A stretch of DNA of 19,231 nt from JAGKXB01 sp964498835 (GCA_964498835.1 CAZCIX010000039.1:1-19231); one strand, 5' to 3'; counted from the first letter of the stretch, positions 1-8,232 are shown. Program-made: numbers and translations. The notes: generated by a model not told the origin, from the sequence alone.

Positions 1-2025
1 TGGATCAGTGCCAAATTTGCCATTGCTAATTGCCAGTGCAATCGTTTGTTGCGCTTCTGTATCCGTAAAAATTGTCAGATTCTGAGCGACTACTTGGAGT
101 ACTGCTGGATTCGTGTGAAGTTTGCCATTTTGAATTGCAGTCGCAATCGTTTGTTGCGCTGTTGGATCGGTAAATACCGTTAGATTCTGCGCGACTGTCT
201 TGAGTACATTTGGGTCAGTGCCAAATTTGCCATTGCCAATTGCCAGTGCAATCGTTCGTTGCGCTTCTGTATCCGTAAAAATTGTCAGGTTCTGAGCGAC
301 TACTTGGAGTACGGCTGGCTTAGTGCCAAATCTGCCATTGTCAATTGCCAGTGCAATCGTTTGTTGCGCTTTTTGATTGGTAAAAATGGCCAGATTCTGA
401 GCGACTGTCTTGAGTACATTTGGGTCAGTGCCAAATGTGCCATTGCTAATTGCCAGTGCAATCTCTTTTTGCTCTTTTTGATTGGTAAAAATGGCCAGAT
501 TCTGAGCGACTGTCTTGAGTACATTTGGGTCAGTGCCAAATTTGCCATTGCCAATTGCCAGTGCAATCGTTCGTTGCGCTTCTGTATCCGTAAAAATTGT
601 CAGGTTCTGAGCGACTACTTGGAGTACGGCTGGCTTAGTGCCAAATCTGCCATTGTCAATTGCCAGTGCAATCGTTTGTTGCGCTTTTTGATTGGTAAAA
701 ATGGCCAGATTCTGAGCGACTGTCTTGAGTACATTTGGGTCAGTGCCAAATGTGCCATTGCTAATTGCCAGTGCAATCGTTTGTTGCGCTTCCGGATTGG
801 TAAAGATCGTCAGATTCTGAGCGACTGCCTGAAGTACGGCTGAACCATTGTCAAATTTGTCCCGATATGCCAGGCGTAAGGCTGAATCAGTACCAAATGT
901 GCGATGATAAATTGCATTCGCAATCGTTTGTTGTGCTTGCGAATCATTAGAGATCGTGAAATGTCGCGTGACTGCCTGGCGTACTGCTGGGTCAGTGCCA
1001 AATCTGCCAGCCCAATTTGTCAAAGCAATCCAGTATCGCGCTCCTGGATCGGTAAAGATCGTCAGATTTTGAGCGACTGCCTGAAGTACGGCTGGATTAG
1101 TGCTAAATCTACCAACCCAATTTGCCAAGGCAATCCAGTATTGCGCTCCTTCATCGGTAAATCTTGTCAGATTTTGTGCAACTGCCTCAAGTACAACTGG
1201 ATTAGTACCAAATTTGCCATCATAAATTGTCCGTGCAATCCAGTATTGCGCTCCTTCATCGGTAAATCTTGTCAGATTTTGCGCAACTGCCTCAAGCACA
1301 ATTGGATTAGTACCAAATTTGCCATCATAAATTGCCTCCGCAATCGTTAGTTGCGCTTGCGGATTGGTAAAGATCGCCAGATTCTGAGCGATTGCCAGGC
1401 GTACGGCTGGATCAGTGCTAAATTTGTCATCTTTAATTGCTTCCGCAATCGTTCGTTGCGCTTGCGGATTGGTAAAGATCGTCAAATGTTGCGTGACTAC
1501 CTGGCGTGCAGATGGATCAGTGCCAAATCTACCACGCCAATTTGCCAGGGCAATCCAGTATTGCGCTAAGGGATCGGTAAAGATTGCCAGATTCTGAGCG
1601 ACTGCCTGGTGTACGGCTGGATCAGTGCCAAATTTGCCATCATAAATTGCTTCCGCAATCGTTCGTTGCGCTTGTGGATCAGTAAAGATCATCAACTTGT
1701 CGGCAAGTTGACGAAGTATGACTGGATCCATTCCAAATTTCCCCATTGAAATCGCAAGAGCAATTTTCCTTTGATTGATTGGGGTGGTATTTTCTAGTCT
1801 CTTTAATCTTGTTTTAGGAGAAATCATTCTCCCTATTCTTTTGTTTATTTTTTTGACAACTTCTAGGGCGGCGCGATCAGTAACGTGAGTCAGTTTTTTA
1901 AGCAGTATTTGCCACATGACTGGATCAGTACCAAATTTGCCATAATAAATTGCTTCCGTAATCGTTCGTTGCGCTTGCGGATCAGTAAAGATAGCCAGAT
2001 TTTGCGAGACAGTCTGGAGCGCAGG
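1..2025 (-). repeat. Tandem array of 105-bp (35-codon) units inside the repeat gene
   Basis: Anchor Pro codons of the unit end (GTDP or variants) fall on + strand positions 1, 106, 211, 316, 421, 526, 631, 736, 841, 883, 988, 1093, 1198, 1303, 1408, 1513, 1618, 1723 and 1921. The period is exactly 105 bp except for one 42-bp truncated unit (841-882) and one 198-bp unit (1723-1920) with a 31-codon insertion. That gives 18 full units plus one truncated unit, and the array continues past the left edge. Because the period is a multiple of three, other frames and the opposite strand also stay open over long stretches. Those are by-products: only the minus frame has no stop from 2904 to 1. Confidence 0.95.
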
Positions 2026-2904
2026 AAGATGATTGTCAAATTTGCCAGCAGCAATTACCGATGCAAGTTGCTGTTGATGGGTATAGGGCAAATTCGGGGT
2101 GCAATGTTGCAAACCACCAAGAAGACGTGAATTGATTGTAATGCCATCACACAAGGCCTCTACTATCATGGACTGGGTGGCAGAATCATTAAAAAATGCT
2201 GTTCGCTCATCATCCGAAGCCAACATCGTTTCAAATTGCTGTCTCTCAATCTGACTTTCAGTTTTGTTAAGAATGGCTTTGGCTAATTGCGCATTATTTA
2301 ATGCTTTTTCTTGACAAGGCGCATCACAGACTTCGTGAATTTTCTCCACTGTTTGTAGAGTGTGAGTTGTTTTATCTGCAATTTTTTCAAACGCTACGAC
2401 GACATCTTGATGTTTTTCAAGTGGATTGCTGGGAATAAATGCAGGCGTACCAGTATCGTCACTCTCCTGGCTTGGATTCACTGGTTTTAAATTGGTATTG
2501 AGAGCAAGTAGTGTTAATTGTTGGTCGGCACAGAAGAAACGTAAAACAAATTCTATCTCCGCACATCGTTCAGGCAAAAGAGCGGTAATAACATGCTCTC
2601 TGTTTCTGATCAGATTGATTTGCTCGTCTTGCGTCAGGCAAACAGCGCAATCCTTTAATCGATCCACAATCCTTTGATTCGTCAGCGTTCCATCCAATAC
2701 CCCTTTGACTAATTTGCGTTGTACGGCGGGATTTTCAAAAAATGTGTTGCTATCTTGCAATTCTAAAAGGGTGTTTATTCTTGTTTCGTCTGCTTCAGTA
2801 CAACGCCCCTTCTTCATGCGAGCGACTAATTGCCAGTCCGCAGCAGAAAGTCCATTGTTTCGATCATAAGATGTGACGCTGGATGAGAGATATGTAATGA
2901 ACAT
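1..2904 (-). CDS. Large tandem-repeat protein, 35-residue helical repeats (3' end outside window)
   Basis: No stop codon occurs on the minus strand in this frame across all 968 codons. The frame opens at ATG 2904-2902, the first possible start after an in-frame TAA about 40 bases upstream, and runs out of the left edge, so the C terminus is missing. Residues 1 to about 285 form a non-array region with nine Cys (35, 86, 89, 114, 125, 193, 197, 252, 268). It contains two degenerate repeat-like stretches, FFENPAVQRKLVKGVLDG near 55-72 and FFNDSATQSMIVEALCDG near 237-254. From about residue 294 the protein is a tandem array of 35-residue units (AVLQxVAQNLTIFT, then a variable stretch, then IAxAIxxGKFGTDP), with no Cys. 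Each unit reads as two short amphipathic helices, suggesting an alpha-solenoid used for binding. No signal peptide or membrane segment is seen and no Shine-Dalgarno is evident. The family is not recognised; TPR, PPR, HEAT and TALE consensus residues are not matched. Function unknown; a binding or host-interaction role is inference only. Confidence 0.9.
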   Translation of the reverse strand, partial: MFITYLSSSVTSYDRNNGLSAADWQLVARMKKGRCTEADETRINTLLELQDSNTFFENPAVQRKLVKGVLDGTLTNQRIVDRLKDCAVCLTQDEQINLIRNREHVITALLPERCAEIEFVLRFFCADQQLTLLALNTNLKPVNPSQESDDTGTPAFIPSNPLEKHQDVVVAFEKIADKTTHTLQTVEKIHEVCDAPCQEKALNNAQLAKAILNKTESQIERQQFETMLASDDERTAFFNDSATQSMIVEALCDGITINSRLLGGLQHCTPNLPYTHQQQLASVIAAGKFDNHLPALQTVSQNLAIFTDPQAQRTITEAIYYGKFGTDPVMWQILLKKLTHVTDRAALEVVKKINKRIGRMISPKTRLKRLENTTPINQRKIALAISMGKFGMDPVILRQLADKLMIFTDPQAQRTIAEAIYDGKFGTDPAVHQAVAQNLAIFTDPLAQYWIALANWRGRFGTDPSARQVVTQHLTIFTNPQAQRTIAEAIKDDKFSTDPAVRLAIAQNLAIFTNPQAQLTIAEAIYDGKFGTNPIVLEAVAQNLTRFTDEGAQYWIARTIYDGKFGTNPVVLEAVAQNLTRFTDEGAQYWIALANWVGRFSTNPAVLQAVAQNLTIFTDPGARYWIALTNWAGRFGTDPAVRQAVTRHFTISNDSQAQQTIANAIYHRTFGTDSALRLAYRDKFDNGSAVLQAVAQNLTIFTNPEAQQTIALAISNGTFGTDPNVLKTVAQNLAIFTNQKAQQTIALAIDNGRFGTKPAVLQVVAQNLTIFTDTEAQRTIALAIGNGKFGTDPNVLKTVAQNLAIFTNQKEQKEIALAISNGTFGTDPNVLKTVAQNLAIFTNQKAQQTIALAIDNGRFGTKPAVLQVVAQNLTIFTDTEAQRTIALAIGNGKFGTDPNVLKTVAQNLTVFTDPTAQQTIATAIQNGKLHTNPAVLQVVAQNLTIFTDTEAQQTIALAISNGKFGTDP
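191..778 (-). repeat. Perfect 273-bp duplication (191-463 = 506-778)
   Basis: Base-by-base comparison shows 191-463 identical to 506-778, an offset of 315 bp or exactly three 105-bp units. The identity stops at base 190/505 (c versus a) and after 463/778. This is a higher-order repeat of three units and indicates a recent duplication or gene conversion within the array. Confidence 0.93.
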
Positions 2905-3357
2905 GATGTGGTTTAGTGAGCAGGTGATGTTTTAGCCAATGGGTAATGTCGACTTACTAACTCATTTACCCACTCATTCGTCATCAGTTACAAAATAACA
3001 ACAAGAATCAACAAGAATCAACAAAAAGAAATAAAAATGCAATGCGTTGTTTATTTTATACTAGTTGTAAATATAACATCAATGGCATGCTTCTGATTTT
3101 TGCTTATTAGATTGCCACTGAACCTTCTCTTCAAGCATGGTGAAAATAAGCTCGTCCAAATTCAAACGAGAGGCGCAGGGATGTGCATTTAGTGGGGATT
3201 GTAAATTTCATGGATGACGATCTAAAAATATTGATCAATTCGTCACGGAGAAAAGGGCCTGTAAATGAATTTGAGTACGCTTGAATAGGTGAGTTCTCAT
3301 ATAATGACGAATTCAATTCAAAAAACTGCCTGCCATGCTATTTAATTGCGTTTTTTC
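2905..3357. other. Non-coding gap between divergent repeat gene and lptD
   Basis: About 450 bases without a convincing gene. It must hold the promoters of the two divergent genes. A TATAAT hexamer lies at 3300-3305, some 50 bases upstream of the lptD start, but no TTGACA-like box is well spaced from it (TTGAAT at 3281 is too close, TTGAGT at 3271 too far). A short inverted repeat TGGGTAA/TTACCCA lies at 2940-2946 and 2966-2972, just upstream of the repeat gene. An 11-base direct repeat (AACAAGAATCA) occurs near 3000-3025. A 61-codon minus frame at 3131-3316 shows no recognisable protein features. Confidence 0.5.
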
Positions 3358-5604
3358 ATGAGCTGGTCTCTCATTTTTTTTCATCCGCCTGGTTTGCTTC
3401 GCACCTTGATGGTACTGCTGGTGCTTGTGTCCGCTCCTATGTTGGGCAACGCACAGAACAATAGTTCTGCCGAAACAGTGAGTAATCCGAGTAAAGTCAA
3501 TCCTAGGGTTCAGGACGACAATGCGCCCTTATTTATTCAGGCAGAAACAATCAACGGCCGTCCTGATCGCGAAGTGCGCTTGAAGCAAAAGGCTGAAATT
3601 ATCCGCGACATACTTAAATTGAATGCGGATCAGGCGATTTATCATCAGGTGGAAAATGAAGTGGAGGCAAGCGGACAAGTGCGTTTGCAACGTTTTGGTG
3701 ATCGATATACCGGTGACGCTGTGCGCTTTAATGTGGATGCTAGTACGGGCTGTATTACCAATCCGACTTACAAGTTGGAACTCAACAACGCGCAAGGTAA
3801 GGCGGAGCGTATCAATTTTGAAGGTGAGGATCGCGTCAATGTGGTGCGTGGCACATATAGCACTTGCGAGGGTGGTAGTCCAGATTGGTATTTGAAGTCG
3901 GATAGTTTGCAGATTGATATGGGGCGTGATGTGGGTAAAGCGTCCAATGCTGCGCTTTATTTCAAGGGGGTACCTATTTTAGGTGCGCCGACCATGTCTT
4001 TCCCTTTATCTGGTGAGCGTAAGTCTGGTGTGTTGCCACCAACAATTGAATTTGGTACCAATGGTTTGTCTGCTTTGGCTGTGCCTTATTACGTCAATAT
4101 CGCACCGAATCGTGATTTGACCTTATATCCCAAATTGATTACGCAGCGTGGTTTGCAATTGGGAGCGGATGGTCGTTATCTTGGTCGGGATTACAAAGGT
4201 GAGACAAATGCGGAAGTCCTGTTTGACGATCAGCAAACCAAGACTAATCGTTATTCGCTAGCTTCTACGCATACACAGACATTGATGCCGCATTTGTCCT
4301 TTGGCTGGAATGTAAATGTGGCATCAGATGATAATTATCCTAGCGATTTTGCCAAAACAATTACGGCCAGTTCACAGCGCCAATTAGTGCGTGAATTACG
4401 CTCCGATTACAGTGGAGCACAATGGAATGCTTCGGCGCGTTTGCAGAATTATCAAATCTTACAAGATCCTGCTGCGATTTTGGATCCTACGTTGAAAGTG
4501 GATCGTCCCTACGATCGTTTGCCACAACTGACTTTTCATAGTGGAAATCAAAATGAAAATCTCAATTGGAATTTCGATTCAGAGTTGACGCGTTTTTCGC
4601 ATCCTGAAAAGGTGAGCGGTGATCGTTTGGTATTGAATCCAAAGATTTCATACCCTTTTGTGAGTCCTGCTTATTTTTTGACTCCTAAGTTATCGCTTCA
4701 TTTGAGTAATTATCAGCTTGATAGTTCGACTAATACGACCGCCGGCCCATCTGCATTCTCTCGTACTGTCCCAACGTTTTCATTGGATGGCGGCTTGTAT
4801 TTTGAGCGCGATACGTCTTTTTTTGGTCAGGCAATCAAACAAACATTAGAACCACGTTTGTTTTACGTGAATACACCTTATCGCGATCAAAGTTTGTATC
4901 CTAATTTCGATAGTGGAGAAGCGACTTTCAACTTTGCGCAATTGTTTAGCGAAAATCGTTTTGTTGGTTCCGATCGGATTGGTGATGCCAACCAGCTGAC
5001 CGCTGCTTTGGTGTCACGTTACAGCGAAGCATCGGGCATTGAGCGTTTGAGATTGGCGATTGGGCAGCGTTTTTATTTTAAGGATCAAAGAGTCGTTTTA
5101 GACGCAACCAATCCCGTGCAAAATAGTGCGCGTTCGGATTTATTGTTGTCCGCTAATGGGCGGTTGTCGCCCAGTCTCAGCGTAGACAGCGCAATTCAGT
5201 ACAACGAAAGTACGCATAATACGTATAGCAGTAATTATGGTCTGCAGTGGCAACCTAAGCCAAAGCACGTGATGAATGTCGAGTATCGCTATTTACGTGA
5301 TAGCTTTGAGCAATTTAACTTGTCGGCTCAGTGGCCTATTGCTCAAAGATGGTATGCAGTAGGTCGTAATAGTTACTCCTTACCAGAGCGTAAGACGGTC
5401 GATAGCTTGTTTGGCTTAGAATACAGCGCCGATTGCTGGATATTTCGCCTGGTTGGGCAGCATTTTGTGACGGCAACGCAAACTGCGAGTACGCAGATTT
5501 TTATTCAATTGGAATTGAATGGCTTGTCCAAATTAGGTTCAAATCCTTTGGAGTCGTTAAAGAAAAGTATTCCTGGTTATCAACAAATCAATCAATCTAA
5601 ATAG
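3358..5604 (+). CDS. lptD: LPS-assembly protein LptD
   Basis: Outer-membrane component of the Lpt machine that inserts lipopolysaccharide into the outer leaflet, working with the lipoprotein LptE. An N-terminal signal peptide (hydrophobic LMVLLVLVSAPMLGNA) precedes an LptA/OstA-like jellyroll (about residues 60-170), followed by a long C-terminal beta-barrel. Length (748 residues) suits the family. Cys in the jellyroll region (TGC, STC) and a single Cys near the C terminus (SADCW) match disulfide-forming positions known from E. coli LptD, where the C-terminal site is a Cys pair. ATG 3358 is chosen; an in-frame TTG at 3346, just after a stop at 3343, would add four residues. Neither has a clear Shine-Dalgarno. 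It is followed by surA after 79 bases, an order conserved in many proteobacteria. Confidence 0.95.
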   Translation: MSWSLIFFHPPGLLRTLMVLLVLVSAPMLGNAQNNSSAETVSNPSKVNPRVQDDNAPLFIQAETINGRPDREVRLKQKAEIIRDILKLNADQAIYHQVENEVEASGQVRLQRFGDRYTGDAVRFNVDASTGCITNPTYKLELNNAQGKAERINFEGEDRVNVVRGTYSTCEGGSPDWYLKSDSLQIDMGRDVGKASNAALYFKGVPILGAPTMSFPLSGERKSGVLPPTIEFGTNGLSALAVPYYVNIAPNRDLTLYPKLITQRGLQLGADGRYLGRDYKGETNAEVLFDDQQTKTNRYSLASTHTQTLMPHLSFGWNVNVASDDNYPSDFAKTITASSQRQLVRELRSDYSGAQWNASARLQNYQILQDPAAILDPTLKVDRPYDRLPQLTFHSGNQNENLNWNFDSELTRFSHPEKVSGDRLVLNPKISYPFVSPAYFLTPKLSLHLSNYQLDSSTNTTAGPSAFSRTVPTFSLDGGLYFERDTSFFGQAIKQTLEPRLFYVNTPYRDQSLYPNFDSGEATFNFAQLFSENRFVGSDRIGDANQLTAALVSRYSEASGIERLRLAIGQRFYFKDQRVVLDATNPVQNSARSDLLLSANGRLSPSLSVDSAIQYNESTHNTYSSNYGLQWQPKPKHVMNVEYRYLRDSFEQFNLSAQWPIAQRWYAVGRNSYSLPERKTVDSLFGLEYSADCWIFRLVGQHFVTATQTASTQIFIQLELNGLSKLGSNPLESLKKSIPGYQQINQSK

Positions 5605-5683
5605 TCTAAGTACTCCTAAGTATTTTAAGTACTTTAATCAATCGAATAATGTTGTTTGATGGAACAATAAAGATTAAAAAATC

Positions 5684-7114
5684 ATGAACTTAATTCGCAA
5701 TATCCATTTAGTCATCATTTCTCTATCCACCCTGCTGTGTGGGTTGGTGCTTAATGCTCAAGCCCAAGAAAAAGCTACCACCGCATCACCAATTACTGTT
5801 TCTGATGGTTTAAACATGCGTATGGATGGCAGTTTGACTAAAACAACGAATAGTTTTGTCCAAAAAACGAACAAAGTTCAGGATGTTGATGCGATTATTG
5901 CTGTGGTGAACGATGAAATTATTACTCGCCTGGAGTTGATGCAGCGGATTGCTGCGTTTGAGGCGCGTATGCAGAAACAAGCCATGAATTTGCCAGCAAA
6001 AGCCGATTTGCAAAAACAAGTTCTAGAACGCATGTTGCTTGAGCGTGTGCAGTTACAGTTGGCCAAAGAAAATGGCATTCAGGTAGATGATGTGATGCTA
6101 GATCGCGCTGTCAAAGGCATTGCGGAACAAAACAAGTTGTCCTTGCAAGATTTCCGCAATCAGTTAGAAAGCGAGGGCGTGTCTTTTGCCCGTTTCAGAG
6201 AAGATATTCGGGAAGAAATCATCATGCAGCGTCTGCGTGAACGTGAAGTCGATAACAAAGTCCAAGTAACGGATACAGAAGTGGAGCAGTATTTGGCTGC
6301 TGAGCGAGGTTCGACGCAAGGTCAAGAAGAATTCAATTTGGCACAAATTTTGATCCATATTCCTGAAAATGCATCGCCTCAACAAATTGCCACAGCACGT
6401 GCGCGCGCCGAGAATGTGTTGCAACAATTAAAATCAGGCGTGGCTTTTGATAAACTCGCAGCGAGCTATTCTGATGCCAAAGATGCCTTAATTGGTGGGG
6501 AAATTGGCTGGCGTAGTACGGATCGATTGCCACAATTATTTATCGATGCAATTGCGAATTTGAGTCCAGGTGATGTTTCTGGTTTGTTAAAAAGTGCGAA
6601 TGGCTTTCATATTGTGAAATTTATCGCCAAGCGTCATGCCAGTGTGCTCAAAGCCAGTGATGCGGTCGTCACGCAAACACATGCGCGGCATATTCTTATT
6701 AAAGTGAATCAACTTGTTTCCATTGCCGAGGCACGTCGCAAATTGTTAGAACTTAAAGAACGTTTGGATAATAAAGCGGCGAAGTTTGGAGATTTAGCCA
6801 AATCATTTTCCAATGATGGATCCGCTAGCAAAGGTGGTGATCTTGGTTGGTTGTACCCGGGGGATACTGTGCCAGAGTTCGAGCGTGCTATGAATACATT
6901 AAAGCCAGGCCAAGTCAGTGATCCAATCGAATCGCCTTTTGGCATGCATTTGATCGAAGTGATTGAGCGCAAAACAGATGCTGTTTCTCCAGAACGGCAA
7001 CGTTTGGCAGCACGTCTTGCTATCCGTGAACGCAAATTAGACGCAGCCTTTGAAGATTGGTTGCATCAATTACGTGATCGTGCTTACGTGGAATATCGTT
7101 TAGAAGACAAATAA
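5684..7114 (+). CDS. surA: Periplasmic chaperone / peptidyl-prolyl isomerase SurA
   Basis: Escorts unfolded outer-membrane proteins, including LptD, to the BAM complex. The 476-residue product has a signal peptide ending near NAQAQ (residue 28). The SurA N-terminal domain begins around DAIIAVVNDEIITRLEL (residues 69-85) and is followed by its helical region. Two parvulin (PPIC) domains lie at about 215-316 and 331-430: the first has FNLAQILIHI and GGEIGW, the second THARHILIK, GGDLGW and SPFGMHLIEV. A C-terminal helix completes the chaperone core. It lies 79 bases after lptD and 46 before pdxA, probably one transcript. The ribosome binding site is weak (AT-rich leader). Confidence 0.96.
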   Translation: MNLIRNIHLVIISLSTLLCGLVLNAQAQEKATTASPITVSDGLNMRMDGSLTKTTNSFVQKTNKVQDVDAIIAVVNDEIITRLELMQRIAAFEARMQKQAMNLPAKADLQKQVLERMLLERVQLQLAKENGIQVDDVMLDRAVKGIAEQNKLSLQDFRNQLESEGVSFARFREDIREEIIMQRLREREVDNKVQVTDTEVEQYLAAERGSTQGQEEFNLAQILIHIPENASPQQIATARARAENVLQQLKSGVAFDKLAASYSDAKDALIGGEIGWRSTDRLPQLFIDAIANLSPGDVSGLLKSANGFHIVKFIAKRHASVLKASDAVVTQTHARHILIKVNQLVSIAEARRKLLELKERLDNKAAKFGDLAKSFSNDGSASKGGDLGWLYPGDTVPEFERAMNTLKPGQVSDPIESPFGMHLIEVIERKTDAVSPERQRLAARLAIRERKLDAAFEDWLHQLRDRAYVEYRLEDK

Positions 7115-7160
7115 ACGCCTATTTAGATCACGAATCACGATAATTTTTACACTAAAAAGC

Positions 7161-8228
7161 ATGACCGCAGAATCGCAATACTCAAGATTTTTGCCTCCTT
7201 TGGTCGCTGTCACTATTGGTGAACCTGCCGGTATAGGGCCAGAAGTGGCAATCAGAGCAGCCTGGGCATTGCGTGCTGAAGTTTCTTGCGTATTGATTGG
7301 CGATGCGACTTTTCTCTCCACGCTGGCCGCCGGAATCGATCCTGCTATTCATTTACATGCGTTTTCTGAATCGACTCCGGGTACGCAACAAATCGCTGTT
7401 ATTGATTGTCCTTTGGTCACTCCTGTGGTGCCAGGTCAACTGGATCCTCGTAATGGATTGACGGTATTAAAAACACTAGATATTGCCATTGAAGGTGCAC
7501 TCGCGCATCGTTTTGATGCGATTGTCACTGCCCCTTTGCAAAAAAGTACGATTAATGATGCCGGCGTGCCATTTACAGGACATACCGAATATTTGGCCTC
7601 GCAAACCCATACTGCTCAAGTAGTCATGATGTTGGTGGATGGTAAACATGGATCAACATTGCAGTCAGCAGCCAAACCTCTACGTGTTGCGTTGGCTACG
7701 ACGCATTTACCCTTGAAAGATGTATCGGCAGCGATTACTTATGATGGTTTATTGGAAACATTGCATATTGTTTATCGATCGTTGCAGCAACAATTTGGTA
7801 TTCCTAATCCACGTATTTTAGTAACGGGATTGAATCCGCATGCAGGTGAAGGAGGCTATCTTGGACGTGAAGAAATTGATGTGATTCACCCCGTCATTTT
7901 GGCAGCACAAGCGCATGGTATGGATGTGAGTGGTCCTTATCCCGCCGATACTTTGTTTCAACCACATTACTTGCAACATGCTGATTGTGTATTAGCGATG
8001 TATCACGATCAGGGTCTGCCTGTGCTGAAACACGTCAGTTTTGGTGGAGGTGTCAACATTACGTTGGGTTTGCCGATTATTCGCACGTCGGTTGACCACG
8101 GTACGGCGCTGGATTTGGCGAGTGCTGGAATAGGGCATGCGGATGATGGAAGCATGTGCGCAGCAATTACGTTAGCTGCGCAGATGGCTGCTAGCACCAG
8201 TAATGCAAAAACAATAATAAATAGATAA
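7161..8228 (+). CDS. pdxA: 4-hydroxythreonine-4-phosphate dehydrogenase PdxA
   Basis: NAD-dependent oxidation of 4-phosphohydroxy-L-threonine in the DXP-dependent pyridoxal phosphate pathway; cytoplasmic, metal-dependent. The 355-residue product carries the N-terminal TIGEPAGIGPE motif (residues 18-28) and TGHTEYLA (139-146). The three metal-binding histidines known in E. coli PdxA occur in equivalent contexts with identical spacing: H182 (TTHLPL), H227 (NPHAGEGG) and H282 (YHDQGLPVLK). The N terminus is about 10 residues longer than needed for the fold. It follows surA and precedes rsmA by four bases, so translational coupling with rsmA is likely. Confidence 0.96.
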   Translation: MTAESQYSRFLPPLVAVTIGEPAGIGPEVAIRAAWALRAEVSCVLIGDATFLSTLAAGIDPAIHLHAFSESTPGTQQIAVIDCPLVTPVVPGQLDPRNGLTVLKTLDIAIEGALAHRFDAIVTAPLQKSTINDAGVPFTGHTEYLASQTHTAQVVMMLVDGKHGSTLQSAAKPLRVALATTHLPLKDVSAAITYDGLLETLHIVYRSLQQQFGIPNPRILVTGLNPHAGEGGYLGREEIDVIHPVILAAQAHGMDVSGPYPADTLFQPHYLQHADCVLAMYHDQGLPVLKHVSFGGGVNITLGLPIIRTSVDHGTALDLASAGIGHADDGSMCAAITLAAQMAASTSNAKTIINR

Positions 8229-8232
8229 ATCA

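Noticed and set aside
259..843. 194-codon plus-strand frame, Cys-rich and internally repeated
   Set aside because: It is antisense to the repeat gene. The 105-bp period is a multiple of three, so one stop-free unit makes a long stop-free frame. Only the minus frame is open over the whole 2904 bases and has a sensible amino-acid composition.
904..1350. 148-codon plus-strand frame and the frames at 1351-2130
   Set aside because: Same cause: antisense by-products of the repeat array, interrupted by stops wherever units diverge.
1..2025. TALE or Burkholderia TALE-like (BAT) repeats
   Set aside because: The two-helix unit with a variable pair before a Gly is reminiscent, but the TALE core (VVAIAS..GG..ALETV) and its 33-34 residue register are not present; the loop after the Gly is longer. 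Kept only as an analogy.
1..2025. CRISPR array or non-coding satellite
   Set aside because: Unit is 105 bp without unique spacers, and one strand codes without interruption.
3131..3316. 61-codon minus frame upstream of lptD, considered as an amgK remnant
   Set aside because: No kinase motif or other recognisable feature; the frame is short and lies where the lptD promoter should be.
3395..3460. Suspicion that the single C-terminal Cys of LptD marks a defective protein
   Set aside because: Single Cys in this position is, as far as I recall, usual in betaproteobacterial LptD, and the rest of the protein is full length.
5606..5634. Three near copies of TAAGTAYT between lptD and surA
   Set aside because: Short AT-rich repeats in a 79-base gap; no structure or known site recognised.
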